A DNA stretch of 64,000 bases from Psychrosphaera sp. F3M07 (GCF_018860345.1 NZ_JAHKPJ010000020.1:352296-416295); one strand, 5' to 3'; positions 9,582 through 17,595 are shown, numbered from the stretch's first letter. The notes: a model not told the origin generated them from the sequence alone. A program made the numbers and translations.

Positions 9582-9868
9582 TATTACTTGTCCTTTTGGG
9601 GAGTTGGCGCGGCGAAAAAAGACAAGCTCTTAACTACACTGTTTAATAGTTGGGATAAAGTCCGCAATCTGTATTTCTTATTGTAACTCAAAACACAAAC
9701 GTAAGTATCATAGGTTGGTTCAACCATTCGTTTTTAATACAAAATTAGCTATTTGAGTCAATAAAGTAAGTTTAAATACACAGTAACGTAAGTTAGATCT
9801 AAAATGATGTTTAACTCTATGCACAAAATTAGCTATTATCACGATATATAAATAAAAAGAGAAACTGC
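9582..9868. other. intergenic region between the hypothetical gene and glpE, with a 15-bp direct repeat
   Basis: 287 bases without a gene, holding divergent upstream regions. A 15-bp direct repeat ACAAAATTAGCTATT occurs at 9739-9753 and 9823-9837, the second copy 31 bases before the glpE start. A short palindrome GGTT-GGTTC-AACC lies at about 9713-9725. The repeats could be operator half-sites or chance; no clear promoter was fixed. Confidence 0.4.
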
Positions 9869-10192
9869 ATGACTGATTTTAAACGTATTAGTGTAGCGCA
9901 AGCGCATAAATTAATTGAAGCTGGGCATGTTGTCATTGCCGATATTAGAGATGATCAATCATTTGCTAATGGCCATGTTGAAAACGCATTTCATTTAAGC
10001 AACGCAAGTATGTCTTCGTTTGTACAAAAGTATGATTATGAAACGCCTATATTAGTATTTTGTTACCACGGCAATAGCAGTCAAGGTGCCGCACAATATC
10101 TAGTGCATGAAGGTTTTGATGAAGTTTATAGTGTTGATGGTGGTTTTGAAATGTGGAAACTAAACTACCCGTTTATCACATCCCCACAATGA
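9869..10192 (+). CDS. glpE: thiosulfate sulfurtransferase (rhodanese), GlpE
   Basis: Single-domain rhodanese that transfers sulfane sulfur, probably from thiosulfate to cyanide or thioredoxin-like acceptors, in the cytoplasm. 107 residues against 108 in E. coli. The active-site loop CYHGNSS begins at Cys65, the same number as in E. coli GlpE, and the IRDDQSFANGHVENAFHL and DGGFEMW segments are conserved. Its stop overlaps the start of glpG by 4 bases (ATGA), so the two are cotranslated, as in enterobacteria. The glpD and glpR genes of the E. coli glp cluster are not here. Confidence 0.93.
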   Translation: MTDFKRISVAQAHKLIEAGHVVIADIRDDQSFANGHVENAFHLSNASMSSFVQKYDYETPILVFCYHGNSSQGAAQYLVHEGFDEVYSVDGGFEMWKLNYPFITSPQ

Positions 10193-11034
10193 TAGTTCTT
10201 GGCGAGCTTGGCAATAAACGTGCTTGCCAAGCCTTTTCAGACTACTTAAGTGTTAAACATATAAGACATAATGTAGATAAATCAGATAACCGATTTGTTA
10301 TTTCTGTTGATCCTGAGCAATACCACCAAAGCCAAGCCTTATTTGATGAATTTATTCACAATCCAAATCAAGCTAAGTTTTTAGAAGCTTCTTGGCAAGT
10401 GAATAACCCACAACAAACTATCGCTTTTGCTAACTCTAGTTCCAATACTAATTTAGGTTTGAGTAAAATTTGGAACAGTACCGGTTGGTTAACTAAGTTA
10501 GTCACACTCATTTGCATAAGCATATATATCGCATCTTACATTGGTTATTTTCCAGTTATATTTAACGCACTTAGTTTTAGCTGGGATTTTTCACAGCCTT
10601 ATCGTTTAATTACCCCAATGTTGATGCACTTAGACACATTACACTTAGTGTTTAATATAACTTGGTGGTGGTACTTAGCTGGTAAAATAGAGAAGTCGTT
10701 TGGTATTTATGTATTGATCAACCTCACACTCTTCAGTGCATTATTTTCTAATTCCGCACAATCATTAATAGTCAGTAATAACTTCGCCGGTATTTCTGGT
10801 GTTGTTTATGCATTGATGGGATTTACTTGGTTGTATGGTAGAAATAGACCCAACAGTGAAGTATTTTTACCTAATAATATCTTTATCTTTTTGTTAATTT
10901 GGATGGGGTTGGGTTTTGTTGATTTGTTGCCAATAAACATGGCTAATTGGGCACATTTGTTTGGTTTGCTTGCCGGTTTATTAATTGCTCAAATAATGAC
11001 GTTAAAAAAACACTCAATTGATAAAACGGAATAA
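10189..11034 (+). CDS. glpG: rhomboid intramembrane serine protease GlpG
   Basis: Cleaves transmembrane helices in the inner membrane. 281 residues: an N-terminal cytoplasmic domain (about 1-95) followed by six predicted membrane helices. The catalytic dyad is visible: Ser203 in GISGVVYALMG and His256 in NWAHLFGLLAG. The HxxxN-type motif (HLVFNITWWWYL) in helix 2 is also present. The start at 10189 was chosen because it overlaps the glpE stop as ATGA and matches the GlpG N-terminus; an upstream ATG at 10153 lies inside glpE. Translational coupling with glpE is likely. Confidence 0.94.
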   Translation: MIVLGELGNKRACQAFSDYLSVKHIRHNVDKSDNRFVISVDPEQYHQSQALFDEFIHNPNQAKFLEASWQVNNPQQTIAFANSSSNTNLGLSKIWNSTGWLTKLVTLICISIYIASYIGYFPVIFNALSFSWDFSQPYRLITPMLMHLDTLHLVFNITWWWYLAGKIEKSFGIYVLINLTLFSALFSNSAQSLIVSNNFAGISGVVYALMGFTWLYGRNRPNSEVFLPNNIFIFLLIWMGLGFVDLLPINMANWAHLFGLLAGLLIAQIMTLKKHSIDKTE

Positions 11035-11035
11035 C

Positions 11036-11578
11036 CTAGAGTGAACGTGTCGAAGCGTTACTCTGATTATATTCTGACATGACCAAAGTGATAAATTGCT
11101 GCCAAGTATCGTTTGGTTGCCAAATATTCAGCATTTCTTTTCTTGCTAATGGTTCCGGCCAGTTAAGCTGAGTTACCTGGTATAAATAGGTAAACACAGC
11201 ACCACGCCAATTTAAACGGCAATGTGTAAGAATTTTTTCATTGCCATGGGGTGAATGTTTCATTAATACAACATACTGTTTAAAGTTTTCTAAGGTAGGG
11301 CTTCCCCATTCAACTTGAATGTTATGATATTCCAAGTTTAACTGTTGCATTAAGCTTGATTCATCCGTTCTATCGCCAGGGATCAGATCGATAACTTTAG
11401 TGACCCCCAACTTTTTTAACGTGACAAACTGTTGGTCTGTTGGCATCCCTGCACTTAACATTGTGGGTGAATTGGATTGGAAGTTTCTTATATTAGATAA
11501 ACTTGAGTTAGATGTTGAACAACTGCAAACACTAACTAATATGCCACAAAATATAATAATTTTTAGAAACTTCATCAT
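11036..11578 (-). CDS. lipoprotein with dual-specificity-phosphatase-like domain
   Basis: 180 residues with a hydrophobic N-terminus and a lipobox-like VCSC (lipidation Cys20), so it is probably membrane-anchored and faces the periplasm. The domain resembles the DSP-like/DUF442 phosphatase group: ...SAGMPTDQQFVTLKKLGVTKVIDLIP at the front and a loop HCRLNWRGA (His119, Cys120, Arg125). The signature has four residues between Cys and Arg, not the five of classical protein phosphatases; my recollection is that a bacterial subgroup shares this. Activity is unproven. It begins 13 bases after the FliL-like gene and is probably cotranscribed. No good ribosome binding site is visible; an ATG one codon downstream is equally possible. 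Confidence 0.65.
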   Translation of the reverse strand: MMKFLKIIIFCGILVSVCSCSTSNSSLSNIRNFQSNSPTMLSAGMPTDQQFVTLKKLGVTKVIDLIPGDRTDESSLMQQLNLEYHNIQVEWGSPTLENFKQYVVLMKHSPHGNEKILTHCRLNWRGAVFTYLYQVTQLNWPEPLARKEMLNIWQPNDTWQQFITLVMSEYNQSNASTRSL

Positions 11579-11590
11579 GAAACACTGAAC

Positions 11591-12001
11591 TTAATGGTAT
11601 AAATATTTAGTGAATAAAATATCTCTAACTAATTTTTTCCCTGTCTCTTTTTCCATTAATTCTTTTAATCTATCAAGTATCAAAACTCGAATTTCTTCTC
11701 GGCCTGTCATTGATTTTATTTTTTGTTCTGGTTGACGCAGTAACACGTCAATTATGGCATCACGCAATAACGGACTGTGGTGTTCTATGATGGCAACATA
11801 ACTAACATCTTCCACCATTAACTCTGCCGTAATACGTACAAAGCCAATTTTTTTCGCATTTGAACTTACGTAATTAGTAATAATGTCTGGTTCAAAGCCG
11901 TAATAGCCAACGTTATCTTTTTTAATCGCGACGTCTGCGTTCACTTGTAAACTTGTGAACAAGCCTATTAATACTAATGCGTTAAAAAAACGTTTTATCA
12001 T
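11591..12001 (-). CDS. FliL-like protein with signal peptide
   Basis: 136 residues. The C-terminal part matches the flagellar basal-body FliL domain: a beta strand with FVRITAELMV, then HHSPLLRDAIIDVLLRQ, GREEIR and the end TGKKLVRDILFTKYLYH. True FliL has an N-terminal membrane helix; here residues 1-22 (MIKRFFNALVLIGLFTSLQVNA) look like a cleavable signal peptide, making it a free periplasmic FliL paralogue. No flagellar genes lie nearby, so the main fliL is presumably elsewhere. It could help stator or motor function or have been co-opted. It precedes the lipoprotein phosphatase-like gene by 13 bases. Confidence 0.75.
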   Translation of the reverse strand: MIKRFFNALVLIGLFTSLQVNADVAIKKDNVGYYGFEPDIITNYVSSNAKKIGFVRITAELMVEDVSYVAIIEHHSPLLRDAIIDVLLRQPEQKIKSMTGREEIRVLILDRLKELMEKETGKKLVRDILFTKYLYH

Positions 12002-12134
12002 TTCCTGATCCTATAAAAGCTTAATCCAATATGAGTGGTTAATTTTAGAGGTTTATTTATTAACTACCACCCTTAATTTAAAACTAACAAGATCTTTTTT
12101 ATTGAGCTTGTTAACATACCTCTAGTTAAATAAT

Positions 12135-12695
12135 GTGGTAATTCAATTGTTTCCAATTAATCTTCCAAACCTTTGGTACTCTAGCGACCAAAATGAGCAA
12201 AGCATTAACCATTCTGACGCTGAAAGTTGGATCTGTTCAGATAGTTCCCTCACCGTTAAAATTAAAGAGTTGGGCATTGCCTTTTCCGTTGATTTACTCA
12301 ACCAAGTAAATCGGCCTGTTTCGTCAGAAATACAATCATTATTAGCGGTAACGGATAACTCGGCTTTATACCGAGAAGTGTTACTAAAACAAGGTAATAT
12401 CCCTTTGGTATATGCGCAGACTATCATGCCTGATTCCAGTGTTACTGGGACTGAATCAATGTTAAGTGAATTAGGTAACCAATCACTTGGGCAAGTTCTG
12501 TTTCAATCACCCCAAGCAATTCGAAGTAATATTGAATTTGCCGTGGTTGAACCGAATAGTCAACTAGGTCAATTCATTGAACAGCAGTTACAACAACCGA
12601 TCAAAAGAACCTGTTACATTCGCCGTTCAATATTTCATTTAAATGGCAAACCTTTGTTAGTATGTGAATGTTTTTTACCGGCGCTATTTAATTAA
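12135..12695 (+). CDS. ubiC: chorismate pyruvate-lyase
   Basis: Converts chorismate to 4-hydroxybenzoate and pyruvate, the entry step of ubiquinone synthesis. 186 residues; the family is divergent, but the order of motifs is right: SLTVKIKEL, REVLL, LVYAQTIMP, LGQVLF, IRRSIFHLNGKPLLVCECFLPALF. The Glu in CECFLPAL and the Arg of IRRS correspond to the ligand-binding residues of E. coli UbiC. The start is a GTG at 12135 without an obvious ribosome binding site, so the exact N-terminus is uncertain. It is followed by ubiA 83 bases on, which supports the call. Confidence 0.9.
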   Translation: MVIQLFPINLPNLWYSSDQNEQSINHSDAESWICSDSSLTVKIKELGIAFSVDLLNQVNRPVSSEIQSLLAVTDNSALYREVLLKQGNIPLVYAQTIMPDSSVTGTESMLSELGNQSLGQVLFQSPQAIRSNIEFAVVEPNSQLGQFIEQQLQQPIKRTCYIRRSIFHLNGKPLLVCECFLPALFN

Positions 12696-12778
12696 ATACT
12701 CAACCTATATAGAAACAGTATTCAATACCCAATCAGATAGTTAAAATAACCACGCTTTTAAAAAGAGAATTGACCTTA

Positions 12779-13651
12779 ATGCGACTATTGTTAAAACCGT
12801 CTAACTTTGCTTCTTATATTCAGTTAATGCGTATGGATAAGCCGATAGGTATCTATTTACTCATGTGGCCAACGCTTTGGGCTCTCTGGATCGCGTCAGA
12901 TGGATTTCCTTTATGGCACTACTTAATTGTATTTCTTGCCGGGACAGTTGTTATGCGGGCAGCAGGTTGCGTAATAAATGACTATGCAGATCGTCATATT
13001 GACGGTGATGTAACAAGAACCCATCAAAGACCGATACCGTCTGGTAAAGTCAGTTCCACTGAGGCGTTACAATTATTTGTTTTGTTAATCATACTCGCAT
13101 TTTTACTCGTATTGACCTTAGATATACAAACTATCTACTTATCTGTTGTTGGTTTGTTATTAGCGTTTTGTTACCCCTTTATGAAACGTTATACCCATTA
13201 TCCACAAGTTGTTTTAGGTGCCGCATTCAGTTGGTCTATGCCTATGGTATTTATGGCCGTGAATGCCGACTTACCTCACGAACTTTGGTTACTGTATTTT
13301 GCTAACTTAACTTGGACCGTTGCCTATGACACTTTGTATGCCATGGTTGATAGGGAAGATGATTTAAAAATTGGGGTCAAATCTACAGCCATCGCTTTTG
13401 GTAAAAACGATTTACTTAACGTAGCTCTATTGCAAATAATAACCTTGCTTTTGATTGGTAAAGTCGTTTTATTATTAAACTGGCATTGGCCTGTGATCTC
13501 TAGTTTGGTTATATGTGCACTGCTATTTATAAGACAATTATGGCAATGTCGACACCGCGAACCAAAAGCGTGTTTTAACGCATTTTTGGATAATCATTAT
13601 GTAGGTATGGTGATATTTTTGGGACTCGTAATTGAATATGCTTTGTTTTAA
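12779..13651 (+). CDS. ubiA: 4-hydroxybenzoate octaprenyltransferase
   Basis: Attaches the polyprenyl tail to 4-hydroxybenzoate in the inner membrane. 291 residues with about eight membrane segments. Both Asp-rich motifs of the prenyltransferase family are visible: NDYADRHIDGD and DREDDLKIGVKS, with YPFMKRYTHYPQVVLG between them. The ATG at 12779 was chosen over the TTG at 12770 because AAGAGA is about 10 bases upstream of the ATG but almost touches the TTG. It follows ubiC, which makes its substrate. Confidence 0.95.
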   Translation: MRLLLKPSNFASYIQLMRMDKPIGIYLLMWPTLWALWIASDGFPLWHYLIVFLAGTVVMRAAGCVINDYADRHIDGDVTRTHQRPIPSGKVSSTEALQLFVLLIILAFLLVLTLDIQTIYLSVVGLLLAFCYPFMKRYTHYPQVVLGAAFSWSMPMVFMAVNADLPHELWLLYFANLTWTVAYDTLYAMVDREDDLKIGVKSTAIAFGKNDLLNVALLQIITLLLIGKVVLLLNWHWPVISSLVICALLFIRQLWQCRHREPKACFNAFLDNHYVGMVIFLGLVIEYALF

Positions 13652-13670
13652 AAATGCTGAGCTTAATTAA

Positions 13671-14570
13671 ATGAATACCTTAACCATTATTTTACCGTTA
13701 GCCATAATCTGCTTGTTAGGTTATTTGTCGGTAAGGGTTAAATTATTCAATAAGGTGCAGATGGATAGCCTGTCAGCCATCAGCTTTAATTTGTTGGTTC
13801 CTATCTTTCTTTTTAAGTCGACCTACCAAACTAATTTAGATATTGCCTTTTCTGCCCAATGGTTTTTAACTTTTTATATACCGGTAATAATCAGCTTTGC
13901 TGTGTTATTTATAATCAATCATTACTTACTTAAACATAAAAACAACCACTCTACATTAAGTGCTCTTGCGGCGACTTATTCTAATACCGTATTGGTTGCT
14001 ATCCCTATAATTGCCAGCATATTAACTCCTACCGCTGCGGGAAGCGCTTTTGTGCTTATTGCTTTTCATAGTGCAGTGTTATTTACCTTAACTGAGGTAT
14101 TTGTAAATAATTCGGGTTTTAATACTTTATTAAAAGCCGGAAAAAATCCTATCGTATTGAGTATTTTGGGTGGTTTTACCGTGAACATATTGGGGATTAA
14201 TATCCCAATACTACTGTTAGAGCCCCTAGCTGCATTGTCGGCTTCAGCCATTCCATTGGCTTTATTTGGTTTAGGTGCGGCTATGTATTACTTACCATTT
14301 AAGGGTAATCGAAAGGTCGCCTTGGTTAATTCATTTTACAAATTAATGATACTACCTGCTTTCGTATATTTGCTTGGACATTATGTTTTTGAACTAACGT
14401 CTGAACAATTGTTTATCGCAGTTATTCTGACGGCAAGCCCAACTGGAGTGGGGGCTTATATTATGGCAACCAAACACCAAGCAGCCGAAGATATATCTGC
14501 ATCTACAGTGGTGCTATCTACAATATTTTGCACTTTGAGTTACCTTTTCTGGATCAACTTTTTACTGTAG
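13671..14570 (+). CDS. AEC family (auxin efflux carrier-type) permease
   Basis: 299 residues, almost wholly hydrophobic, with about ten predicted transmembrane helices in two five-helix halves separated by a hydrophilic stretch (around residues 150-160). The opening PLAIICLLGYLSVRVKLFNKVQMDSLSAISFNLLVP and the closing TASPTGVGAYIMATKH match the AEC transporter family, which carries organic acids or amino acids in bacteria. The substrate cannot be read from the sequence. It lies 19 bases after ubiA on the same strand and may be read through from it. The gene converges on ogt, 21 bases away. Confidence 0.82.
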   Translation: MNTLTIILPLAIICLLGYLSVRVKLFNKVQMDSLSAISFNLLVPIFLFKSTYQTNLDIAFSAQWFLTFYIPVIISFAVLFIINHYLLKHKNNHSTLSALAATYSNTVLVAIPIIASILTPTAAGSAFVLIAFHSAVLFTLTEVFVNNSGFNTLLKAGKNPIVLSILGGFTVNILGINIPILLLEPLAALSASAIPLALFGLGAAMYYLPFKGNRKVALVNSFYKLMILPAFVYLLGHYVFELTSEQLFIAVILTASPTGVGAYIMATKHQAAEDISASTVVLSTIFCTLSYLFWINFLL

Positions 14571-14591
14571 TTTATTAATCCAACAGCCTTG

Positions 14592-15116
14592 TTATAAGCT
14601 TAGATCTGGTTGATTTTTTTGATTTTCAAACGCCAACAACCATTGTTTTTTATCCAAACCACCTGCGTAACCCGTTAACGTTCCGTTGGCACCAATAACT
14701 CGATGACAAGGCACTACGATAGCTAATGGGTTTTTACCATTAGCCGCACCAACAGCACGTACTGCTTTAGGGTTATTCATATGTTTTGCTTGCCGACCAT
14801 AGCTCCACGTTTCCCCATAAGGTATTTCACATAACGCTGACCAACATTGTTTTTGAAAGTGTGTTCCCAAATTGCTTTGATGTTTAAGTAAATCACCAAA
14901 GTCAGTTCTTTCACCATCAAAATATTGCTGTAGTTGATTTTGTGCTAAATCTAACAACTCATGCTCAGAATCATTAACGCAGTCTATTATTTCTGATTCA
15001 GATTTAAACACTATCGATTGATAGCATGGTTTAATTTCATCCGATATATTAAGTGTGATCTCAAGTGCCCCTAGAGGGGTTGTTATATAACGGTGCAACT
15101 CTAATTTATTTTTCAT
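14592..15116 (-). CDS. ogt: methylated-DNA--protein-cysteine methyltransferase
   Basis: Suicide repair enzyme that takes the alkyl group from O6-alkylguanine. 174 residues with the acceptor motif PCHRVIG (Cys137), the GETWSYGRQA helix-turn-helix segment, and AVGAANGKNPLAIV just before the active site, so it should be active. The gene is 21 bases downstream of the Ada/AlkA fusion gene on the same strand, and probably in one transcript with it. That neighbour lacks a C-terminal methyltransferase domain, so the pair together supplies functions found fused in E. coli Ada. Confidence 0.93.
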   Translation of the reverse strand: MKNKLELHRYITTPLGALEITLNISDEIKPCYQSIVFKSESEIIDCVNDSEHELLDLAQNQLQQYFDGERTDFGDLLKHQSNLGTHFQKQCWSALCEIPYGETWSYGRQAKHMNNPKAVRAVGAANGKNPLAIVVPCHRVIGANGTLTGYAGGLDKKQWLLAFENQKNQPDLSL

Positions 15117-15137
15117 ATCGTATCTCGTATCTAAAAA

Positions 15138-16526
15138 TTACAACATGCTCCACATATTAAAGGTTAAATATGAACGCCAAGGTTTGGCTTTTTCGGCATC
15201 AATTTCTGGAAATATATCCAATGCTTTTTTGATACCTAAGTCTGAATCCAACCAGATGTCAGTATTGGCTTCACCGCGCATCTGAGCGTACTCAACGGTC
15301 CAAGGACCAATGCCTTTTAATTCTAACCAATCTTTAACTTCTCCCTCAGGATGTTTATTACACCACGTTGCTAATGTTATTAAGGTGGTTTTTCTTGCTT
15401 GAGGGATTTTCAAAAATGCCAAGTCCGATTTAGCTATTTGTTTTGGGGTAGGAAACCAATAACGAGTTTTCATATTGCCGTTACTTGATGTTTCCTTATC
15501 ACCTAAATGCAATATCAAAGTATTTAACAAGTTGGTTGCCGCTTTAACTGATACTTGCTGTCCTAATATTGCTCTGATGCCTGCTTCAAATGGACTCCAA
15601 CTTCCTGGGATTCTAATACCTTGTTGTAAATTATGATCGGGAAATCCTGCATTAATTATTTGTGAATTGATTAACTCTACATTGGCATTTAAATCAAATA
15701 CTTGTCTTATCTTCTGACTAACGGGATATAAATATTTAGCATCATCAATATTAATACTGACATTAAAACCTTGTTTATCCGGCCTATGTACAGCATTAAA
15801 CCAACCTTTAATATACGATCCCGTTTCTGTTAACCAGTTAAAGGTTCTACCATAAGAACTACTGCCTAATGTTTCTATACCATCCATTAATCTAAACTCA
15901 GAAAAGTCATGCCAGTGCTGCCAGTTAAAAGGAGGTTGGTAATTCATCTGTAGTCGTATTAGCGCGTCGGATACTTGTAGCTTTTTAATTTCAGAAGGGG
16001 TTTTTGTTGTTATGCGTTTAAACGCGTCATTAAAACGTCTGACGTTGTTAAACCCACAAGCGTAAGCAATTTGATTTATCGGTAAGTGTGTTTGATGTAA
16101 TAACGACTTTGCAAATAGTATTTGTTGGTGCTGTACATAGGCTTTTGGTGAAACACCTAATTGCTGTTCAAATAACTTACGTAAATACCTATCAGTAATA
16201 CCTAACTTATCTGCTAACTCTGATAACTTTAAACCGTTAAAACCATTTTGATGAATTATGGATAAAGCACGTTTAACTGTGGTCTCCGTACCGCTCCATG
16301 CTGGGGAAAATGGGGCTGATTCAGGCCTACACCTTAAACATGGTCTATAACCTGATACAAGCGCTTCAGATGCAGTTTCAAAGTATTCAACATTGTGTTC
16401 TTTCGGTGGTGTAGCAGGGCACACGGGTCGACAAAATATCCCTGTCGTTTTCACAGCTGTAAAGAACACACCATCAAAACGAGGATCGCGGGATAAACGT
16501 GCTTGTTGATAATCTTGAATATTCAT
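15138..16526 (-). CDS. alkA: Ada-type regulator fused to 3-methyladenine DNA glycosylase II (AlkA)
   Basis: 462 residues in three parts. Residues 1-75 are an Ada zinc domain with Cys32, Cys36, Cys63 and Cys66, matching Cys38/42/69/72 of E. coli Ada; Cys32 would be the methylphosphotriester acceptor. Residues about 80-180 are an AraC-type helix-turn-helix domain. Residues about 185-462 are AlkA, with the helix-hairpin-helix LKGIGPWTVEY and the catalytic Asp429. It should sense methylated DNA, activate the response, and excise alkylated bases. The start at 16526 is set by the start of the Ada domain; an in-frame upstream start at 16568 adds 14 unrelated residues. Known fusion type; activities inferred. 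Confidence 0.92.
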   Translation of the reverse strand: MNIQDYQQARLSRDPRFDGVFFTAVKTTGIFCRPVCPATPPKEHNVEYFETASEALVSGYRPCLRCRPESAPFSPAWSGTETTVKRALSIIHQNGFNGLKLSELADKLGITDRYLRKLFEQQLGVSPKAYVQHQQILFAKSLLHQTHLPINQIAYACGFNNVRRFNDAFKRITTKTPSEIKKLQVSDALIRLQMNYQPPFNWQHWHDFSEFRLMDGIETLGSSSYGRTFNWLTETGSYIKGWFNAVHRPDKQGFNVSINIDDAKYLYPVSQKIRQVFDLNANVELINSQIINAGFPDHNLQQGIRIPGSWSPFEAGIRAILGQQVSVKAATNLLNTLILHLGDKETSSNGNMKTRYWFPTPKQIAKSDLAFLKIPQARKTTLITLATWCNKHPEGEVKDWLELKGIGPWTVEYAQMRGEANTDIWLDSDLGIKKALDIFPEIDAEKAKPWRSYLTFNMWSML

Positions 16527-16636
16527 AATGAACTCTAAGTTAAACGTTATTGGTAACATCAATAACATTCAGTTTAGCGTAACAATTAAATAAAACTAGA
16601 TGAAAACGGAAGTGATGATTGTATGTGGATGTGTTG

Positions 16637-16993
16637 TTAATTTTCTAACAGAAATAGAATTTCGCCTAAGTCAGGTTTCCAGCCATATTGTTTGATTGAA
16701 ATACGTCTTCCTTTTACCATTACACCTTCATCCATTAATAGTGCCCTTTGTTCTTCAAATGATGATGAACCTAATTCAAAGGCTATTTGACCGGATGAGC
16801 GCAGTACACGAAACCAAGGTACTGACTTACCATTAAATCCTTCTTTTGGTACGTAGCTTAAACATTTACCTGCCAATCGAGCACGGCCAGGAAGACCTGC
16901 TAAATCAGCAACTTGTCCATAACTAGCTACTTTACCTTCAGGGATAAGTTGAATGACTTTCCATATTTTTTCGTGCTGAGGATTATTTGGCAT
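16637..16993 (-). CDS. atl: alkyltransferase-like protein (ATL), no acceptor cysteine
   Basis: 118 residues with the DNA-binding fold of O6-alkylguanine transferases, but the acceptor motif is PWFRV, with Trp60 in place of Cys. That is the hallmark of ATL proteins such as E. coli YbaZ, which bind and flip O6-alkylguanine and pass it to nucleotide excision repair instead of repairing it. The winged-helix segment VASYGQVADLAGLPGRARLAG carries the tyrosine and arginine used for base flipping. It lies 110 bases upstream of the Ada/AlkA gene on the same strand, making a three-gene alkylation-damage cluster. Confidence 0.92.
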   Translation of the reverse strand: MPNNPQHEKIWKVIQLIPEGKVASYGQVADLAGLPGRARLAGKCLSYVPKEGFNGKSVPWFRVLRSSGQIAFELGSSSFEEQRALLMDEGVMVKGRRISIKQYGWKPDLGEILFLLEN

Positions 16994-16996
16994 TTA

Positions 16997-17012
16997 GGTT
17001 CCATGTGGAACT
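16997..17012. promoter_or_regulatory. degenerate parS-like palindrome
   Basis: GGTTCCATGTGGAACT matches 13 of 16 bases of the parS sequence found twice in recF (TGTTCCACGTGGAACA). It lies immediately upstream of the ATL start. The central change (CATG for CACG) makes ParB binding doubtful; it could instead be an operator or chance. Confidence 0.25.
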
Positions 17013-17063
17013 AAGAAATATATAAGTTAATTAACTGTAAACTGATGATTCATCATAAAACGG

Positions 17064-17264
17064 TTACTGCATTTTATAATATTCATAACGCTGAATTAAA
17101 TGGTCTTGTATCCCAGGGTCAGAAAAATGTTGATGGATATACTTAAATATCTCGGGCTTGCTCATTAACCCGCGTTTTTCTTTATATGCCCAGTATGAAG
17201 ACATTAAATCATATTGAATATTGTCTTGTTCTTGTTTTGATTTTGTCGCTATGTTGTAAGACAC
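17064..17264 (-). CDS. hypothetical small protein, 66 residues
   Basis: Not recognised. Charged, aromatic-rich and probably helical (SSYWAYKEKRGLMSKPEIFKYIHQHFSDPGIQDHLIQRYEYYKMQ); no signal peptide, membrane segment or cysteines. The only start giving the full length is a GTG at 17264 with no ribosome binding site; an AT-rich TATAAT lies about 6 bases upstream, so a leaderless message or a shorter protein from an internal ATG (MSSYWAYK) is possible. It ends 71 bases before the ATL gene. Composition looks protein-like, but the evidence is modest. Confidence 0.45.
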   Translation of the reverse strand: MSYNIATKSKQEQDNIQYDLMSSYWAYKEKRGLMSKPEIFKYIHQHFSDPGIQDHLIQRYEYYKMQ

Positions 17265-17385
17265 AATATTATAATACTTAAGTTAATAAAGATGTGTGCA
17301 TCATAACTTTAAGGCAGGTACGCAACAAGTAGATGGAAAATTATTTTATGGTTTCGTGTATATTACCATTTTGTTTTTTTCTTAA

Positions 17386-17564
17386 GGGAATGCTCCACCT
17401 CTCTATACCCTGCCTGTAAGAGAGCAAGAGAGGGGAACAAAGTGCTTTTACATCCATGTAAGGTGATGCCTCACCTAATATCATCCTAGAGACAACGCTT
17501 TTGTTGAACCAATACCTAGCTATTTCCTATTGGTCTTCCAACTTGGTATTTAAGATATAATACC
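17386..17564 (-). other. block of consecutive inverted repeats, possible structured RNA or repeat element
   Basis: Within a 533-base gene-free stretch (17265-17797) are at least six short inverted repeats in a row: CCTCTCT/AGAGAGG (17398-17404 with 17427-17433), TTACAT-CC-ATGTAA (17446-17459), AGGTGA-TGCC-TCACCT (17461-17476), CAAC-GCTTTT-GTTG (17493-17506), CCAATA/TATTGG (17509-17514 with 17528-17533) and GGTAT/ATACC (17545-17564). Read on the minus strand the block holds several AGGA/GGA motifs (for example in ATGGATG). No reading frame explains it. The strand is chosen because a Fur-like site and a candidate promoter precede it on the minus strand. It could be an untranslated leader for the 66-residue gene, a small RNA, or a dispersed palindromic repeat. 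Confidence 0.45.
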
Positions 17565-17576
17565 TTTTAATTAATT

Positions 17577-17595
17577 GCAAATGATAATCATTCTT
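17577..17595. promoter_or_regulatory. Fur-box-like operator
   Basis: GCAAATGATAATCATTCTT matches 15 of 19 bases of the classical Fur box (GATAATGATAATCATTATC), with an uninterrupted AATGATAATCATT core. It overlaps the palindromic TTGCAA at 17575-17580, which on the minus strand lies 17 bases before TATCTT, a weak -35/-10 pair pointing into the inverted-repeat block. The target gene is not obvious: the 66-residue gene lies far downstream to the left, and to the right lies only the atp terminator. Confidence 0.55.
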
